Shown: piece by piece, positions 17,501 to 26,405 of the stretch
How positions within the stretch are numbered: the stretch's first letter is position 1
Layout of the letters: each line of letters starts with the position of its first letter
Assembly: GCF_011777505.1 (NCBI RefSeq)
Contig: NZ_JAATJT010000001.1
Location: 1,426,001-1,490,000 of the forward strand
Length of the DNA stretch: 64,000 bases
Origin: Gaetbulibacter sp. S0825
Lineage (GTDB): Bacteria > Bacteroidota > Bacteroidia > Flavobacteriales > Flavobacteriaceae
Direction of reading: 5' to 3'
The notes under the pieces: model-generated
The model's input: only the letters and a program-made list of their open reading frames with translations
Database searches by the model: none
Told to the model about the DNA's origin: nothing
Program-made: the position numbers and the translations under genes

Positions 17501-17799
17501 GTCAATCTTGTAGCATCTCCCCCTTCTACTGAAACCACATACACAGCATTTGCCCCAAAACGATTTGAAGTAAACGCAATCCATTTTCCATCAGGCGAAA
17601 AATATGGATGTTGTTCTACTGCTGAAGTACTTGTTAACCTTTTTGCGTTACTTCCATTGATATTTGCTATCCAAACATCACTTCCGTAGCAGAATGTAAT
17701 TTGTGAGTCGTTAATATCTGGTTGACGCAATAGTCTAGTGCCTTGTGAAAAACAAGATATGCTAAATAAGAGGATAAAAACCTTAATTAAATGCTTCAT
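14566..17799 (-). CDS. Tricorn-like exported S41 peptidase
   Basis: Large secreted protease resembling archaeal tricorn. Order: signal peptide (1-18); two beta-propellers with repeated WSPDGK-type blades to about residue 530; a strongly charged Asp/Glu/Lys linker near 545-575; a further propeller/core segment; a PDZ-like domain around 755-830; and an S41 catalytic domain with the nucleophile in LSGSGGDFFPW (Ser near residue 960). The 1077-residue length is normal for bacterial tricorn homologues. It lies 18 bases upstream of the S9 peptidase, so the two peptidases should be co-transcribed. Expected role: breakdown of peptides produced outside the cytoplasm. Substrate range is not readable. 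Confidence 0.88.
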   Translation of the reverse strand: MKHLIKVFILLFSISCFSQGTRLLRQPDINDSQITFCYGSDVWIANINGSNAKRLTSTSAVEQHPYFSPDGKWIAFTSNRFGANAVYVVSVEGGDATRLTWHPNGAQVRGWTNDGKHILYASSRDVAPSSFDRLWTVPVKGGPSTLITKQWSTSGSYSKDGKQMIIDRMSRWDEEWRAYRGGQNTPLVILNLSNSKETLLPNNKTTDIKPIWMGDNIYFLSDRDFVANIWSFNTKTSQLNQVTTFKGSDIKSLSGHNNTLVFERDGYLHTLDINSNTIKQLSINVVGDFPWAATKWEDVSRSARSVSLSPTGKRAIMESRGEIFTVPIENGDSRNMTESSGVADRTPIWSPKGNEVAWFSDKSGRGYELLIANQDGMSTPRSISIGESKLGWEPTWSPDGAHIAFTDDDVRIRVVSVSDGTIKTIDVGGNNLERGRLGLSWSPDSKWLAYSKAGTNNFRQVILWSLDSGKTQSITNPFADAFAPAWDADQEHLYFLASTDVALGSGWANTSAMTANPEYAAYVINLQSDDASPFKPKSDEEEDEKKEEKKEDDKGKSDEKKEDTTIKIDFDNIERRTLALDIQVRNYVYMISGPKGSVFIMERAANSRGLTVQKYKLNDNKAEEFMSGVGQFTMSSDRKKILAQVMGGWQIVDASASAGKGKNVKVDLQMKLDKAAEWKQMFEEAWRYERDYFYDPNMHGRDWNVVYKRYAPLVPYVKHRADLTYILDQVNGELSVGHSFVFGGDYPDVDNSKVGLLGADLETKSNRWQITRIYTTESWNPGLSSPLDQPGLNIKEGHYIVGINGQPLTANDNPFQLLDGALNKQTTLHINDKPEFNGAWKEIVEPIRSENSLRQRTWVEDNRRLVDKLSNGRLAYVWVPNTSGAGFVSFNRYFFAQQDKEGAVIDERFNGGGLLDDYMVDLMTRTLRAGLTNEVPNGKAMRLPAGILGPKALLINELSGSGGDFFPWVFRQQNAGPLIGSTTWGGLVKSSVHYSLIDGGALTAPDNAVFDPINNKWVAENEGVAPDIAVRQDAVALSKGEDPQLERAVKEVLDMLNKQGSEKVVPPPFPKPAKSNN

Positions 17800-17825
17800 G
17801 ATATTTATTTTAGTTATTTATAATA

Positions 17826-18137
17826 TTATATGTCGTTTTCAATAAATCCGACAATTACACTTACACCACCAGTAGCAAAGTTCGATAGATCATCAACAGT
17901 TGCTTGTCCTTCAGGTGAACTCATAGTTTCTTGCATTTGTTCAACGCTTGAAAAATACAATTCTGCCATACGGTAGTAATCTGCCTTTTGACCATCTGGA
18001 GTCCCATGTAATTTTGTTATTTCAATTTTGGCTACTCCTTCCATGGTCGCAGCAAGTGGTAAGTGTTTCTCTTTGTAATACTTTTCAAAAGCTTCAGGGT
18101 TGGTTGGATGTTTGTATAGAACAGTTAATTTTTGCAT
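17826..18137 (-). CDS. EthD-family small protein
   Basis: A 103-residue protein of the EthD/dimeric alpha-beta-barrel type. The pattern LTVLYKHPTNPEAFEKYYKE near the start, followed by HLPLA and a C-terminal FATGGVSVIVGF, is characteristic. No signal peptide, so cytosolic. It sits between the BNR-propeller and tricorn-like genes with 26-43 bases on each side and is likely part of the same operon. EthD proteins have been linked to ether degradation in some actinobacteria, but the family is broad and no substrate should be assumed here. Confidence 0.7.
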   Translation of the reverse strand: MQKLTVLYKHPTNPEAFEKYYKEKHLPLAATMEGVAKIEITKLHGTPDGQKADYYRMAELYFSSVEQMQETMSSPEGQATVDDLSNFATGGVSVIVGFIENDI

Positions 18138-18180
18138 TATGTATATTCTTTTAGTTATTCCAATTTGATTATTGATGAAG

Positions 18181-21100
18181 TTAATTCTTCATTATAATAG
18201 CTGGTAAGTTTAGCTCTTTAAATTGCTTATTATATGCTGCCATTTCTGAGTTAATAATGGCATCTCGTTCACTCTTAAAAGTGTTCCATTCATTCAACAA
18301 GTCTTGTAGTCTTTCTTTAGAGCCTTGTGTTACTTTAGGTTCGTCAACATCAATAAAGCCTTTAAGATGCATTAATTGAGAATTTAATTTATTGTTGAAA
18401 TTAATAACATCCTGAAATGTTTTTTGCTTAGGCTGAATTAAGTTTTCTTCCCAAGTTGTAATACGCTCCATAAGAGTTTTACCTTTTTCTAGTAAGTCTT
18501 TTGCAGCATCATTATCTTTTAGAAGTTTTGCATACTTTTTAAGTTGAGATTTTGCAGAACGCATATTATTTACAGATTCATGAATATCTCGAATCGTATT
18601 TTCAATTTGCAATAAAACAGTTTGTTGCTCTCTAAAATCTGAAGGTGAAGATGCTACATTAGGATTTGGTAAAATAGTCACTTCAGTTTCAGACTGACCT
18701 CCATTTTCAAGAGCTAATCTGAGTGTATAATTTCCGGGTGCTACACTGGAACCTGAATAACCACCATGCACAAATACGTTTTCAACTCCTGGTAGTTGTT
18801 CTCTTTGAAAATTCCATGTAAAGCGATTATAGCCTTTTTTGGCAGGTAACACTTGAGGAGTTGAAGGACCACCTTCCCAAGATTTAAACTCTTTATCTTT
18901 TTTACTGGATATGGTTCTAATTACTTTGCCAGCTTCCAGGACTTCTAGTTTTAATTCTAAAGTATCAATGTCTTTTCCTATAAAATAATCAAACGTGACA
19001 CCACTTTTGGGGTTTTGACCCACGCCAGGAACAAATCTACTTATGCTTCCTCCAAATATGCGATAAGTGTCTTTTGGTTTATAAATACGAAGATGTTTCT
19101 TTTCAATGCTAATATTTTGTAATGCTCCTAAATCATCTAAAATCCAGAAAGAACGTCCAGCTGTTGCTGCTACCAAGTCGTTATCTTGAATGACTAAATC
19201 GTTAATCGCAACTACAGGTAAGTTTAATTGGAATTGCTGCCAATGTGCACCATCCGTAAAAGAAATATATAAACCTGTTTCAGTGCCTGCGTAGAGCAAT
19301 CCTCTTCTTTTTTTGTCCTCTCTAATAACACGAACAAATCCATGAGGATCATTAAAACCATTCACGATTTTTGTCCATGATTGTCCGTAATTATTTGTTT
19401 TAAAGACATAAGGTTTTAAGTCCATAGACTTATATCGCATAATAACAATATATGCAGTTGCAGGATCGTGTGGAGATACTTCAATACTGTTTATAATCCC
19501 ATCAGAAATGTTTTTAGGTGTAATGTTTGTCCAGTTTTGACCTCCATCTTTTGTAATATGTAATAAACCGTCGTCACTTCCAGCGTATAATATACCTTGT
19601 TCGTGAGGAGATTCAACCAAAGACATTAAGGTATTATAGTTTTCGCCGCCAGCAGCTTCATTGGTGTATGGTCCACCACCAGGACCTTGTTTGTCTTTTT
19701 CGTTTTTAGTTAAATCAGGACTTACAACCTCCCAACTACTGCCTCCATCTTGTGTTTTGAAGACTACATTTCCTGCGTGGTAAATAGTGCTTCTATCATG
19801 AGACGAACTAATGATTGGTGCATTCCAATTGTAGCGATATTTAAAATCTTTTGGTTGAATACTTAAGCCTAATTCAGGATATTCTTTTATTGGTTTTGTT
19901 GTGTTAGCCGAAGTTACAAAGCGTTCAATAATCCCTTGGTAACAGCCACCATAAACATGTTCAGGATTATCAGGATCAAACGCTAGAAAAGCACTCTCAC
20001 AACCTGCTACTGAATGCCAATCCTTCCAATCGATTCCACCATCATTAGTACGACTTTTAATAGATATTGCTGAATTGTCCTGTTGTCCACCATATACATT
20101 ATAAGGCACAAGATTATCTGCAATGACACGATAGAATTGTGCTGTTGGTTGGTTTTGTTGAGTACTCCAACTTTTACCATCATTAAACGAAATATTTGCA
20201 CCACCATCATTTGAGTTTATCATGTTGGTATTGTCGTTTGGATTTATCCATAAATGATGATTATCACCATGAGGAACAGATACACCACTAAAACTTTTTC
20301 CGCCATCAATAGATTTTAACACAGGCGCATTTAATACATACACCACATTTTCATTTTGAGGGTCGGCAAAAATCTCCATATAATACCAAGAACGAGTAAT
20401 AGTAACTCTATCTGAATTGACTTGCTTCCAAGATTTCCCAGCATTATCTGAACGATAGACACCAGCTTTTTTGCCTTCAGCTTCTATAACTGCAAAAACC
20501 TTGTCAGGGTTTGCTCTAGAGACTGAAATTCCAGATTTACCAAAATCTTCTGGTAACCCTGCTTTCATTTGATTCCATGTTGTTCCTCCATCAGTCGACT
20601 TATATAATCCAGAATCTTTTCCTCCAGATTCCATGGTCCAAGGATAACGACGATGTTGCCACATGGCAGCATATAAAATTCGTGGATTGGTCATATCCAT
20701 AGATAGGGAAGAAGCGCCTGTAGTTTCATTAACGTAAAGGATGCGTTCCCAATTGTTGCCACCATCAGTAGTGCGATAGACACCTCTTTCTTTAGAAGGC
20801 CCATATTGTGCACCTTGAGCGGTTATGTAAATAATATCTGGATTCGTTGGATGTATAATGACATCGGAAATATGTCTGGAATTATCCAATCCAATATGCG
20901 TCCATGTCTTTCCAGCATCAGTAGATTTATAAACGCCATCTCCCATTGAGGTCATGACGCCTCTGGCTGCGTGTTCACCCATTCCAGCTACAACCACATT
21001 TGGGTCGCTTTCAGACACAGCAATTGCTCCAACACTTCCTGTTTTTAAAAACCCATCGGAAACGTTTAACCATGTAACGCCACCATCAATGGTTTTCCAA

Positions 21101-21330
21101 ATACCACCTCCAGTACCTCCCATGTAATAGACATTAGGTTGACCTACAACCCCAGTTGAGGTAACGCTTCGTCCACCACGAAAGGGTCCAATGTTTCGCC
21201 ATTTTAAATGATGAAACTCTTTATCACTTACTAATTCTGTAGGTTCTTTTTCTTTTTTGTTTCTTCTTTGGGCTTCAGTATGTATAGGTAATAGCAAAAA
21301 ACTCAGGGCAATGAGTTTTAAAGTTTTCAT
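18181..21330 (-). CDS. Exported BNR/VPS10-type beta-propeller protein
   Basis: Secreted protein of 1049 residues built mainly of beta-propeller blades. A signal peptide covers 1-20. At least nine Asp-box motifs of the form S/T-x-D-G-G-x-T-W are visible (for example [48 protein letters not shown]), as in sortilin/VPS10 and BNR proteins. The last 250 residues form a different, helical region rich in Lys and Glu. No sialidase active-site Arg triad pattern is recognised, so glycosidase activity should not be assumed. It lies upstream of the EthD and peptidase genes; a binding or scaffolding role in extracellular processing is an inference. Confidence 0.8.
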   Translation of the reverse strand: MKTLKLIALSFLLLPIHTEAQRRNKKEKEPTELVSDKEFHHLKWRNIGPFRGGRSVTSTGVVGQPNVYYMGGTGGGIWKTIDGGVTWLNVSDGFLKTGSVGAIAVSESDPNVVVAGMGEHAARGVMTSMGDGVYKSTDAGKTWTHIGLDNSRHISDVIIHPTNPDIIYITAQGAQYGPSKERGVYRTTDGGNNWERILYVNETTGASSLSMDMTNPRILYAAMWQHRRYPWTMESGGKDSGLYKSTDGGTTWNQMKAGLPEDFGKSGISVSRANPDKVFAVIEAEGKKAGVYRSDNAGKSWKQVNSDRVTITRSWYYMEIFADPQNENVVYVLNAPVLKSIDGGKSFSGVSVPHGDNHHLWINPNDNTNMINSNDGGANISFNDGKSWSTQQNQPTAQFYRVIADNLVPYNVYGGQQDNSAISIKSRTNDGGIDWKDWHSVAGCESAFLAFDPDNPEHVYGGCYQGIIERFVTSANTTKPIKEYPELGLSIQPKDFKYRYNWNAPIISSSHDRSTIYHAGNVVFKTQDGGSSWEVVSPDLTKNEKDKQGPGGGPYTNEAAGGENYNTLMSLVESPHEQGILYAGSDDGLLHITKDGGQNWTNITPKNISDGIINSIEVSPHDPATAYIVIMRYKSMDLKPYVFKTNNYGQSWTKIVNGFNDPHGFVRVIREDKKRRGLLYAGTETGLYISFTDGAHWQQFQLNLPVVAINDLVIQDNDLVAATAGRSFWILDDLGALQNISIEKKHLRIYKPKDTYRIFGGSISRFVPGVGQNPKSGVTFDYFIGKDIDTLELKLEVLEAGKVIRTISSKKDKEFKSWEGGPSTPQVLPAKKGYNRFTWNFQREQLPGVENVFVHGGYSGSSVAPGNYTLRLALENGGQSETEVTILPNPNVASSPSDFREQQTVLLQIENTIRDIHESVNNMRSAKSQLKKYAKLLKDNDAAKDLLEKGKTLMERITTWEENLIQPKQKTFQDVINFNNKLNSQLMHLKGFIDVDEPKVTQGSKERLQDLLNEWNTFKSERDAIINSEMAAYNKQFKELNLPAIIMKN

Positions 21331-21351
21331 GTGGTTGGTTGGTTTGAAATG

Positions 21352-21936
21352 TTATATTCTTGTTATATTCTTAATAATTATTGGTTCTAATAGTCGTTGG
21401 TTTTTATTTTCTCCTGATTGAATTTTTAAGACAATATCCATGCCTTTGGTAACTTTGCCAAAAGCTGCAAAACCCAATCCGTCGTTATGGCGTTTGCCGC
21501 CAAAATCTAATTCAGGTTGGTCATTTATACAAATAAAAAAGCTGCTTGTTGCCGTATTGGCACTAGATCGTGCCATTGAAATTACACCATTTTTATGAAG
21601 AAGATTTGTATTATTTGTGGTTTCTAATACGATTGGCTCAAAAGATTTAGAATTATCTATAGAGCCACCTTGAATAACTTCAATTTTAATATCTCTTTCA
21701 TCTTCATTTTCAGGAGTACAAACTCTAAAAAAAGTAGAGTTTTCGTAGAGGTTGTTGTTAACATACTTCATAAAATTTGTGACAGTAATAGGAGCTTTAT
21801 CTGGATAAAGCTCAACGACTATATCACCCAATGTTGTTTCAATTTTACATTGAATGTTACTTTGGGAGTTTGCATAAAACGATACTAAAAATAGCAAGTA
21901 TGCTATTTTAAAGAATCTTAATGGACTATTTTTCAT
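21352..21936 (-). CDS. Exported cyclophilin-type peptidyl-prolyl isomerase
   Basis: Cyclophilin-type PPIase, 194 residues, with an N-terminal hydrophobic signal (about residues 8-24, ending YANSQS). The domain starts CKIETTLGDIVVELYPDKAPITVTNF (given in part) and contains the expected FFRVC, IQGGS and SSFFICI blocks, plus FAAFGKVTKGMDIV. The usual catalytic Arg (in FFRV) is present. It should speed prolyl isomerisation during folding of exported proteins. It is the first gene of the minus-strand run of exported proteins (21 bases before the BNR protein start), which makes a folding role for that group plausible. Confidence 0.85.
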   Translation of the reverse strand: MKNSPLRFFKIAYLLFLVSFYANSQSNIQCKIETTLGDIVVELYPDKAPITVTNFMKYVNNNLYENSTFFRVCTPENEDERDIKIEVIQGGSIDNSKSFEPIVLETTNNTNLLHKNGVISMARSSANTATSSFFICINDQPELDFGGKRHNDGLGFAAFGKVTKGMDIVLKIQSGENKNQRLLEPIIIKNITRI

Positions 21937-22085
21937 GTTTTTGATTTCTATAAAGATAGAAAAAGCTTGAATGGAAATTCAATTATTGGTTTTAAAATTT
22001 TAGCAAAGCGCTTTAATATTTTATGTTTATAATTGAGATTCGACCAATTTTACGTAATTTTAAATGATAACATTTTTACTTCATT

Positions 22086-25000
22086 ATGTGCTATAAATTC
22101 TTTCATTTTGTTAAAAAATATTTACTATCATTTTTTTGCTTAAACACTAATTTTATTGTTGTTGCATTGTTTTTTATTGTAACTAGCTCTAATGCGGATA
22201 ATTTGTTTCAAGAAAGTGATAGCTTTCAAAGTATTGCTTTGTCAAATGATTTAGAAGCTCAGATTCGAGAGAAAATCTTTGGGAGCATAATAAATGCTGA
22301 AACTAGCGAAGTGATACCATATTGTAATATTGAAGTTGAAGGAGCACAAGTTGGAACTTCCAGTAACGAACTTGGAGAGTTTGTTTTAGAGGTAGATTCG
22401 TTGCCTGTTACCATCGTTTTTTCTCATTTAAACTATGAGAAGAAAGTAGTGGAATTAACAAATACAAGTAATCTAACCATTCAATTAACCCCTTTGGTAA
22501 ATAGCTTGAATGAAGTTGTTATCTCAACAAAAAGAAAAAGTAATTATCCTTATGAATTAGCTTTAGAGGCATTTTCAAAGACGAGAAAATTAACAGATAA
22601 AAGCAGCTATGGTCAAGCGTTTTATAGACAAAAATCTAAAAATGATGATGAATACACAGAGTTTTCAGAGATTATTTATGATACAGAATATACAGTTGAT
22701 GGTATAAATGATTGGGAAATTTCAGAGGGTAGATATGCCTTAAAACGAGAAAAAATTAATAATAGTAATTTTACACTTTTATCTCGTATTTTAAAGGCGA
22801 TACAACCAGATACTGACGATATTATTTTTCCATTAAGCTATGATGTTAAAGAGTATTATGATGTAAAAATTGTGGATATATTATCCTCAGGAGATGAAGA
22901 TATAGCCGTATTGAAATTTAGGCCCTTACCAGAAGTGAAAACACCAGCTTTTGAAGGAGAAGCCTATATAAACACTAAAACATACGAAATATTGAAAATT
23001 AGTGGTACAGTAATAAATGATAGACTAGATTTTATAAAGTTTAGAGAAAAAAAAACCTATACTAAAAACTACACATTATCTTATGAAATGGCCTTTAAAA
23101 AAGATATAAAAAACAATTTGTTAATTGATTACATAAAAGTAGATCATTCTTTTGATTATTATAGGAATGATAGTCTTTTAACTCATGTTTCTTCAACTTC
23201 AAATTTGACGTATTTTGAGTATTATGATACTGATAGCCCTAGACGATTTAGGAAAAACTTCAGGAACTCTAAAAGTGATTGGGAAACACTTAATAAAATT
23301 GGGTATAACGAAAAATTTTGGGAAAACAATCCAATAGTAAAACGGACACCAGTTGAAGATGAGGTAATTGCATCATTTGAAAAAGCTAATGCTTTTGAGT
23401 CTATATTTCTCAACACAAAAGAACAAATTGCATTTATGCAAAGTAATTTAAGAGGTGATGTGTTTATTAAGAATTTTGATACAATACTTAGAAATTACAA
23501 TAATTATAATCCAATAGAAAAAGTATTTCTTCATACAGATAAGGAGATTTTTTTTGCAGGTGAAATGATTTGGTATAATGCTACTGTTGTTTTAGGTCCA
23601 TTTCATCATTTATCAACTGGAAGTATGCAAATACATGTAGACTTAATTGATGAGTATAATAGCATAGTTGCGTCAAAAAACCATAAGTTAATTGAAGGAA
23701 AAGGTGAAGGAAATATTATAATTCCTGGCGATTTACCCGAAGGGAAATATCAATTAAGAGCCTACACCAATTGGATGCAAAATTTTGATAATGATTTCTT
23801 TTTTACAAAAACAATCCAACTTTTAAGCACCAATAAAAACAATGAAAGCCAATTAAATATAGATAATAAAATTGATTTGCAATTTTTTCCTGAGGGAGGC
23901 CATGCAGTTAATGGACTAAACGGAAAAGTTGCGTTTAAAGCAATAGGTAGCAATGGATATTCCAAAGAAGTTAAAGGCATTATAAAAAATTCTAAAGGAG
24001 AAATAGTAGTACCTATAAATACCATCTATCAAGGTATGGGTTTTTTTACTTTAAATCCTCAGCCTAATGAAACCTATACAGCCGTATTAGAAGATGGTTC
24101 TATGTATAAACTTCCAGAAACACAAAATGAAGGTTACTCAATGTTAATTGACAATTTAGATACCAATAATATTAAGATAAAAGTGCAGGCAAGTAATGCG
24201 CTTAGGTCAAAACCTTTCTATATTATTGGTACAATAAATAATGAGAAATATTATCAAGGAAAATTTGCTTTTAATGCTCAATCTGTATTAGATTTTGAAA
24301 TACCAAAAAATAAGTTTCCAAGCGGTGTGATGACTATTACTCTTTTTGATGAACAAATGCGCCCTTGGGTAGAACGTCCAGTTTTTGTAAATAATAATGA
24401 AGAATTAATAATACAGGCAGAATTAGAAGATGCAAGCTTTGAAAGAAGAGAAAAAGTTAAGTTAAAAGTAAATGTGAAGGATGTTTATGGAACACCTTTA
24501 TCCACAAATTTTTCTATTGCAATTACTGATGCAGAAAGCGTTAACAAAAATAATTTTGGTACAAATATTTTAACGCACCTTTTATTAGAATCTAATATTA
24601 AAGGACATATTGAAAACCCGGGATACTTTTTTAGTGATACTAAACGATCTACAAGAGCCAAGCTAGATTTAGTTATGTCAACTCATGGATGGCGAAAATT
24701 TAATTGGCAAGAAATGGATAAAACAAGTATTGTTTCACCTAAAGAGTTTTTATTCAAGAAAGGTTATTCGGTTTCAGGCATTGCTACCAATATGCAGGAT
24801 GTTCCTTTAAAAAATAGAGAGCTGAAAATGATTGCCAAATCTAAATCTGATGAGTTAATGGATTTATATGTTACTAAAACAGATGAAGAAGGTAATTTTA
24901 TAATTGAAAACGTTACTAATGCTGGAGATGTTGATTTGACCTTTAACGCTTACCAATCTGACGGTAATCCAATACAAACTAAAGTTGCCTTACTAGATAG

Positions 25001-25874
25001 TGATGATAAAAGTAATTTACCAAAACCAAACTTTAAAAGTAAATATAGAGGTGTACAAGGCGATATTTTAGATAACTACAACAAAAAACGACCAGCTTTT
25101 TTTATGTATGATGGTGCTGAAAAACTAGATGAAGTATTAGTAACTGCTGAAAAAAAATCAATTAGCGAACTTACAAAATATTCTGAGTCACTATATGGAG
25201 CAAAACCAGACCATACCATAATAAACGAAGATAAAACAGCTGGAAATATATTATATCACTTAGGTAATATTCCGGGAGTTGCTGTCGACTTATCTTTCAA
25301 TTGGGTTAATTTTAGAGGTAATCAATATGGACCATTATGGATTGTAGATGGTATGAGGCTAGATGGTGAGATAGACCCTAGATTTGGTCGCGTAGAAAGA
25401 GATGAAGTAGAAGACTCTAAAACAAAAAGGCTTTATAATGATAAACCTAAGACTGATAATGTGCCATTAATGGTTCAAAACCTTGATTTTTCAAACGTAG
25501 AAAGAATTGAAATTTTAAAACGTGGCTCACAAACAGCCGTTTATGGGCCTGTTGGTAGATATGGCGTTATTATTGTTTATACAAAATCTGGAAGACCTAA
25601 GACTGACAAGGTATTTTCATCTAAACAAACTATTAAAGGATATTCTAAGTTAAAAGAGTTCTACTCGCCAAAGTATGATGTTGTTTTAGAGGAACATAAA
25701 AACCCAGATAATAGAACAACACTTTACTGGAATCCTTCAGTAAAAACAGATAAAAATGGTAATGCTGCCATTATTTTCTATAATTCAGATAGTGCTAAAT
25801 CTTTTGAAGTAGATATTCAAGCATTATCACAATATGGAACTCCTGGTGTTTATTTGAATACTTTTAAAAATTAA
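22086..25874 (+). CDS. Exported plug-domain protein with carboxypeptidase-regulatory and MG2-like domains
   Basis: A 1262-residue protein with a long signal region (hydrophobic 22-37, ending SSNA). Domains in order: a carboxypeptidase-D regulatory-like beta-sandwich (about 62-135); a long central region; an alpha-2-macroglobulin MG2-like part around residues 478-580 (EKVFLHTDKEIFFAGEMIW then LRAYTNWM); and near the end a TonB-receptor plug (about 1080-1190, with WIVDGMRLDG and VERIEILKRGSQTAVYG). The transmembrane beta-barrel that should follow a plug is absent; the protein ends 70 residues later. The family is widespread in Bacteroidota with unknown function. It is transcribed alone, divergent from the cyclophilin operon. 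Confidence 0.8.
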   Translation: MCYKFFHFVKKYLLSFFCLNTNFIVVALFFIVTSSNADNLFQESDSFQSIALSNDLEAQIREKIFGSIINAETSEVIPYCNIEVEGAQVGTSSNELGEFVLEVDSLPVTIVFSHLNYEKKVVELTNTSNLTIQLTPLVNSLNEVVISTKRKSNYPYELALEAFSKTRKLTDKSSYGQAFYRQKSKNDDEYTEFSEIIYDTEYTVDGINDWEISEGRYALKREKINNSNFTLLSRILKAIQPDTDDIIFPLSYDVKEYYDVKIVDILSSGDEDIAVLKFRPLPEVKTPAFEGEAYINTKTYEILKISGTVINDRLDFIKFREKKTYTKNYTLSYEMAFKKDIKNNLLIDYIKVDHSFDYYRNDSLLTHVSSTSNLTYFEYYDTDSPRRFRKNFRNSKSDWETLNKIGYNEKFWENNPIVKRTPVEDEVIASFEKANAFESIFLNTKEQIAFMQSNLRGDVFIKNFDTILRNYNNYNPIEKVFLHTDKEIFFAGEMIWYNATVVLGPFHHLSTGSMQIHVDLIDEYNSIVASKNHKLIEGKGEGNIIIPGDLPEGKYQLRAYTNWMQNFDNDFFFTKTIQLLSTNKNNESQLNIDNKIDLQFFPEGGHAVNGLNGKVAFKAIGSNGYSKEVKGIIKNSKGEIVVPINTIYQGMGFFTLNPQPNETYTAVLEDGSMYKLPETQNEGYSMLIDNLDTNNIKIKVQASNALRSKPFYIIGTINNEKYYQGKFAFNAQSVLDFEIPKNKFPSGVMTITLFDEQMRPWVERPVFVNNNEELIIQAELEDASFERREKVKLKVNVKDVYGTPLSTNFSIAITDAESVNKNNFGTNILTHLLLESNIKGHIENPGYFFSDTKRSTRAKLDLVMSTHGWRKFNWQEMDKTSIVSPKEFLFKKGYSVSGIATNMQDVPLKNRELKMIAKSKSDELMDLYVTKTDEEGNFIIENVTNAGDVDLTFNAYQSDGNPIQTKVALLDSDDKSNLPKPNFKSKYRGVQGDILDNYNKKRPAFFMYDGAEKLDEVLVTAEKKSISELTKYSESLYGAKPDHTIINEDKTAGNILYHLGNIPGVAVDLSFNWVNFRGNQYGPLWIVDGMRLDGEIDPRFGRVERDEVEDSKTKRLYNDKPKTDNVPLMVQNLDFSNVERIEILKRGSQTAVYGPVGRYGVIIVYTKSGRPKTDKVFSSKQTIKGYSKLKEFYSPKYDVVLEEHKNPDNRTTLYWNPSVKTDKNGNAAIIFYNSDSAKSFEVDIQALSQYGTPGVYLNTFKN

Positions 25875-25908
25875 ACTTTCATATTAAAGGAGTTTTTTAG
25901 CAATTATT

Positions 25909-26382
25909 TTGATAATAATAATTGTTGTCCAATTACTAGTTTATAAATCTGAATTGAATTTTGTCTTTTCTGATGTTTTTAAAATTACCTTTATAAATTT
26001 AGTAGCCTTAATAGGGTTTGTTTTCTGGTATTCTAAAAAATCAAATCATCGAATACTATTGACTCTTGCAATAGTTGGAATCAGTTTTCTAATATTTTTC
26101 TTTGAATTTGTTAATGCTTTTTCAGGAACTGAGAAAAGATTTAATTCTTGGAAAATAAATGATTATGAAGTTATTTATGCAACTCAAGAATTCTTCGCTG
26201 GCCCTGGAAGTGAACCTTATTTAAAATTAAGAAAAGAATACTCTTTTGGACTATTTTATAAAGATATTGACAAAACCAAGACAAACATTTCTTTTCTTAA
26301 GCTTGGAAAGACAGATTGTTTTGTTGAATTTACAAAGTCTAGAACTAAATTTGACCTTTGCAAAAAAAAGCAATTGAAATAA
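25909..26382 (+). CDS. Small membrane protein, start uncertain
   Basis: Unrecognised protein of about 157 residues. Three hydrophobic segments lie in the N-terminal half (about 1-11, 27-41 and 50-70); the C-terminal half is soluble and contains WKINDYEVIYATQEF and a Cys pair (TDCFVEF and DLCKKK). The frame opens with TTG at 25909; an AAAGGAG ribosome-binding site ends at 25892, 16 bases before, which is long, while ATT codons at 25903 or 25906 sit closer. The true start is therefore uncertain. It follows the plug-domain gene by 34 bases and may be its operon partner. No function assigned. Confidence 0.5.
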   Translation: MIIIIVVQLLVYKSELNFVFSDVFKITFINLVALIGFVFWYSKKSNHRILLTLAIVGISFLIFFFEFVNAFSGTEKRFNSWKINDYEVIYATQEFFAGPGSEPYLKLRKEYSFGLFYKDIDKTKTNISFLKLGKTDCFVEFTKSRTKFDLCKKKQLK

Positions 26383-26405
26383 TTACTTCTTTTATATCAA
26401 TTACT

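Noticed and set aside
18181-21330. Sialidase or glycosidase call for the BNR protein
   Set aside because: Asp boxes alone only show the propeller fold; no catalytic Arg triad or Tyr/Glu pattern was recognised.
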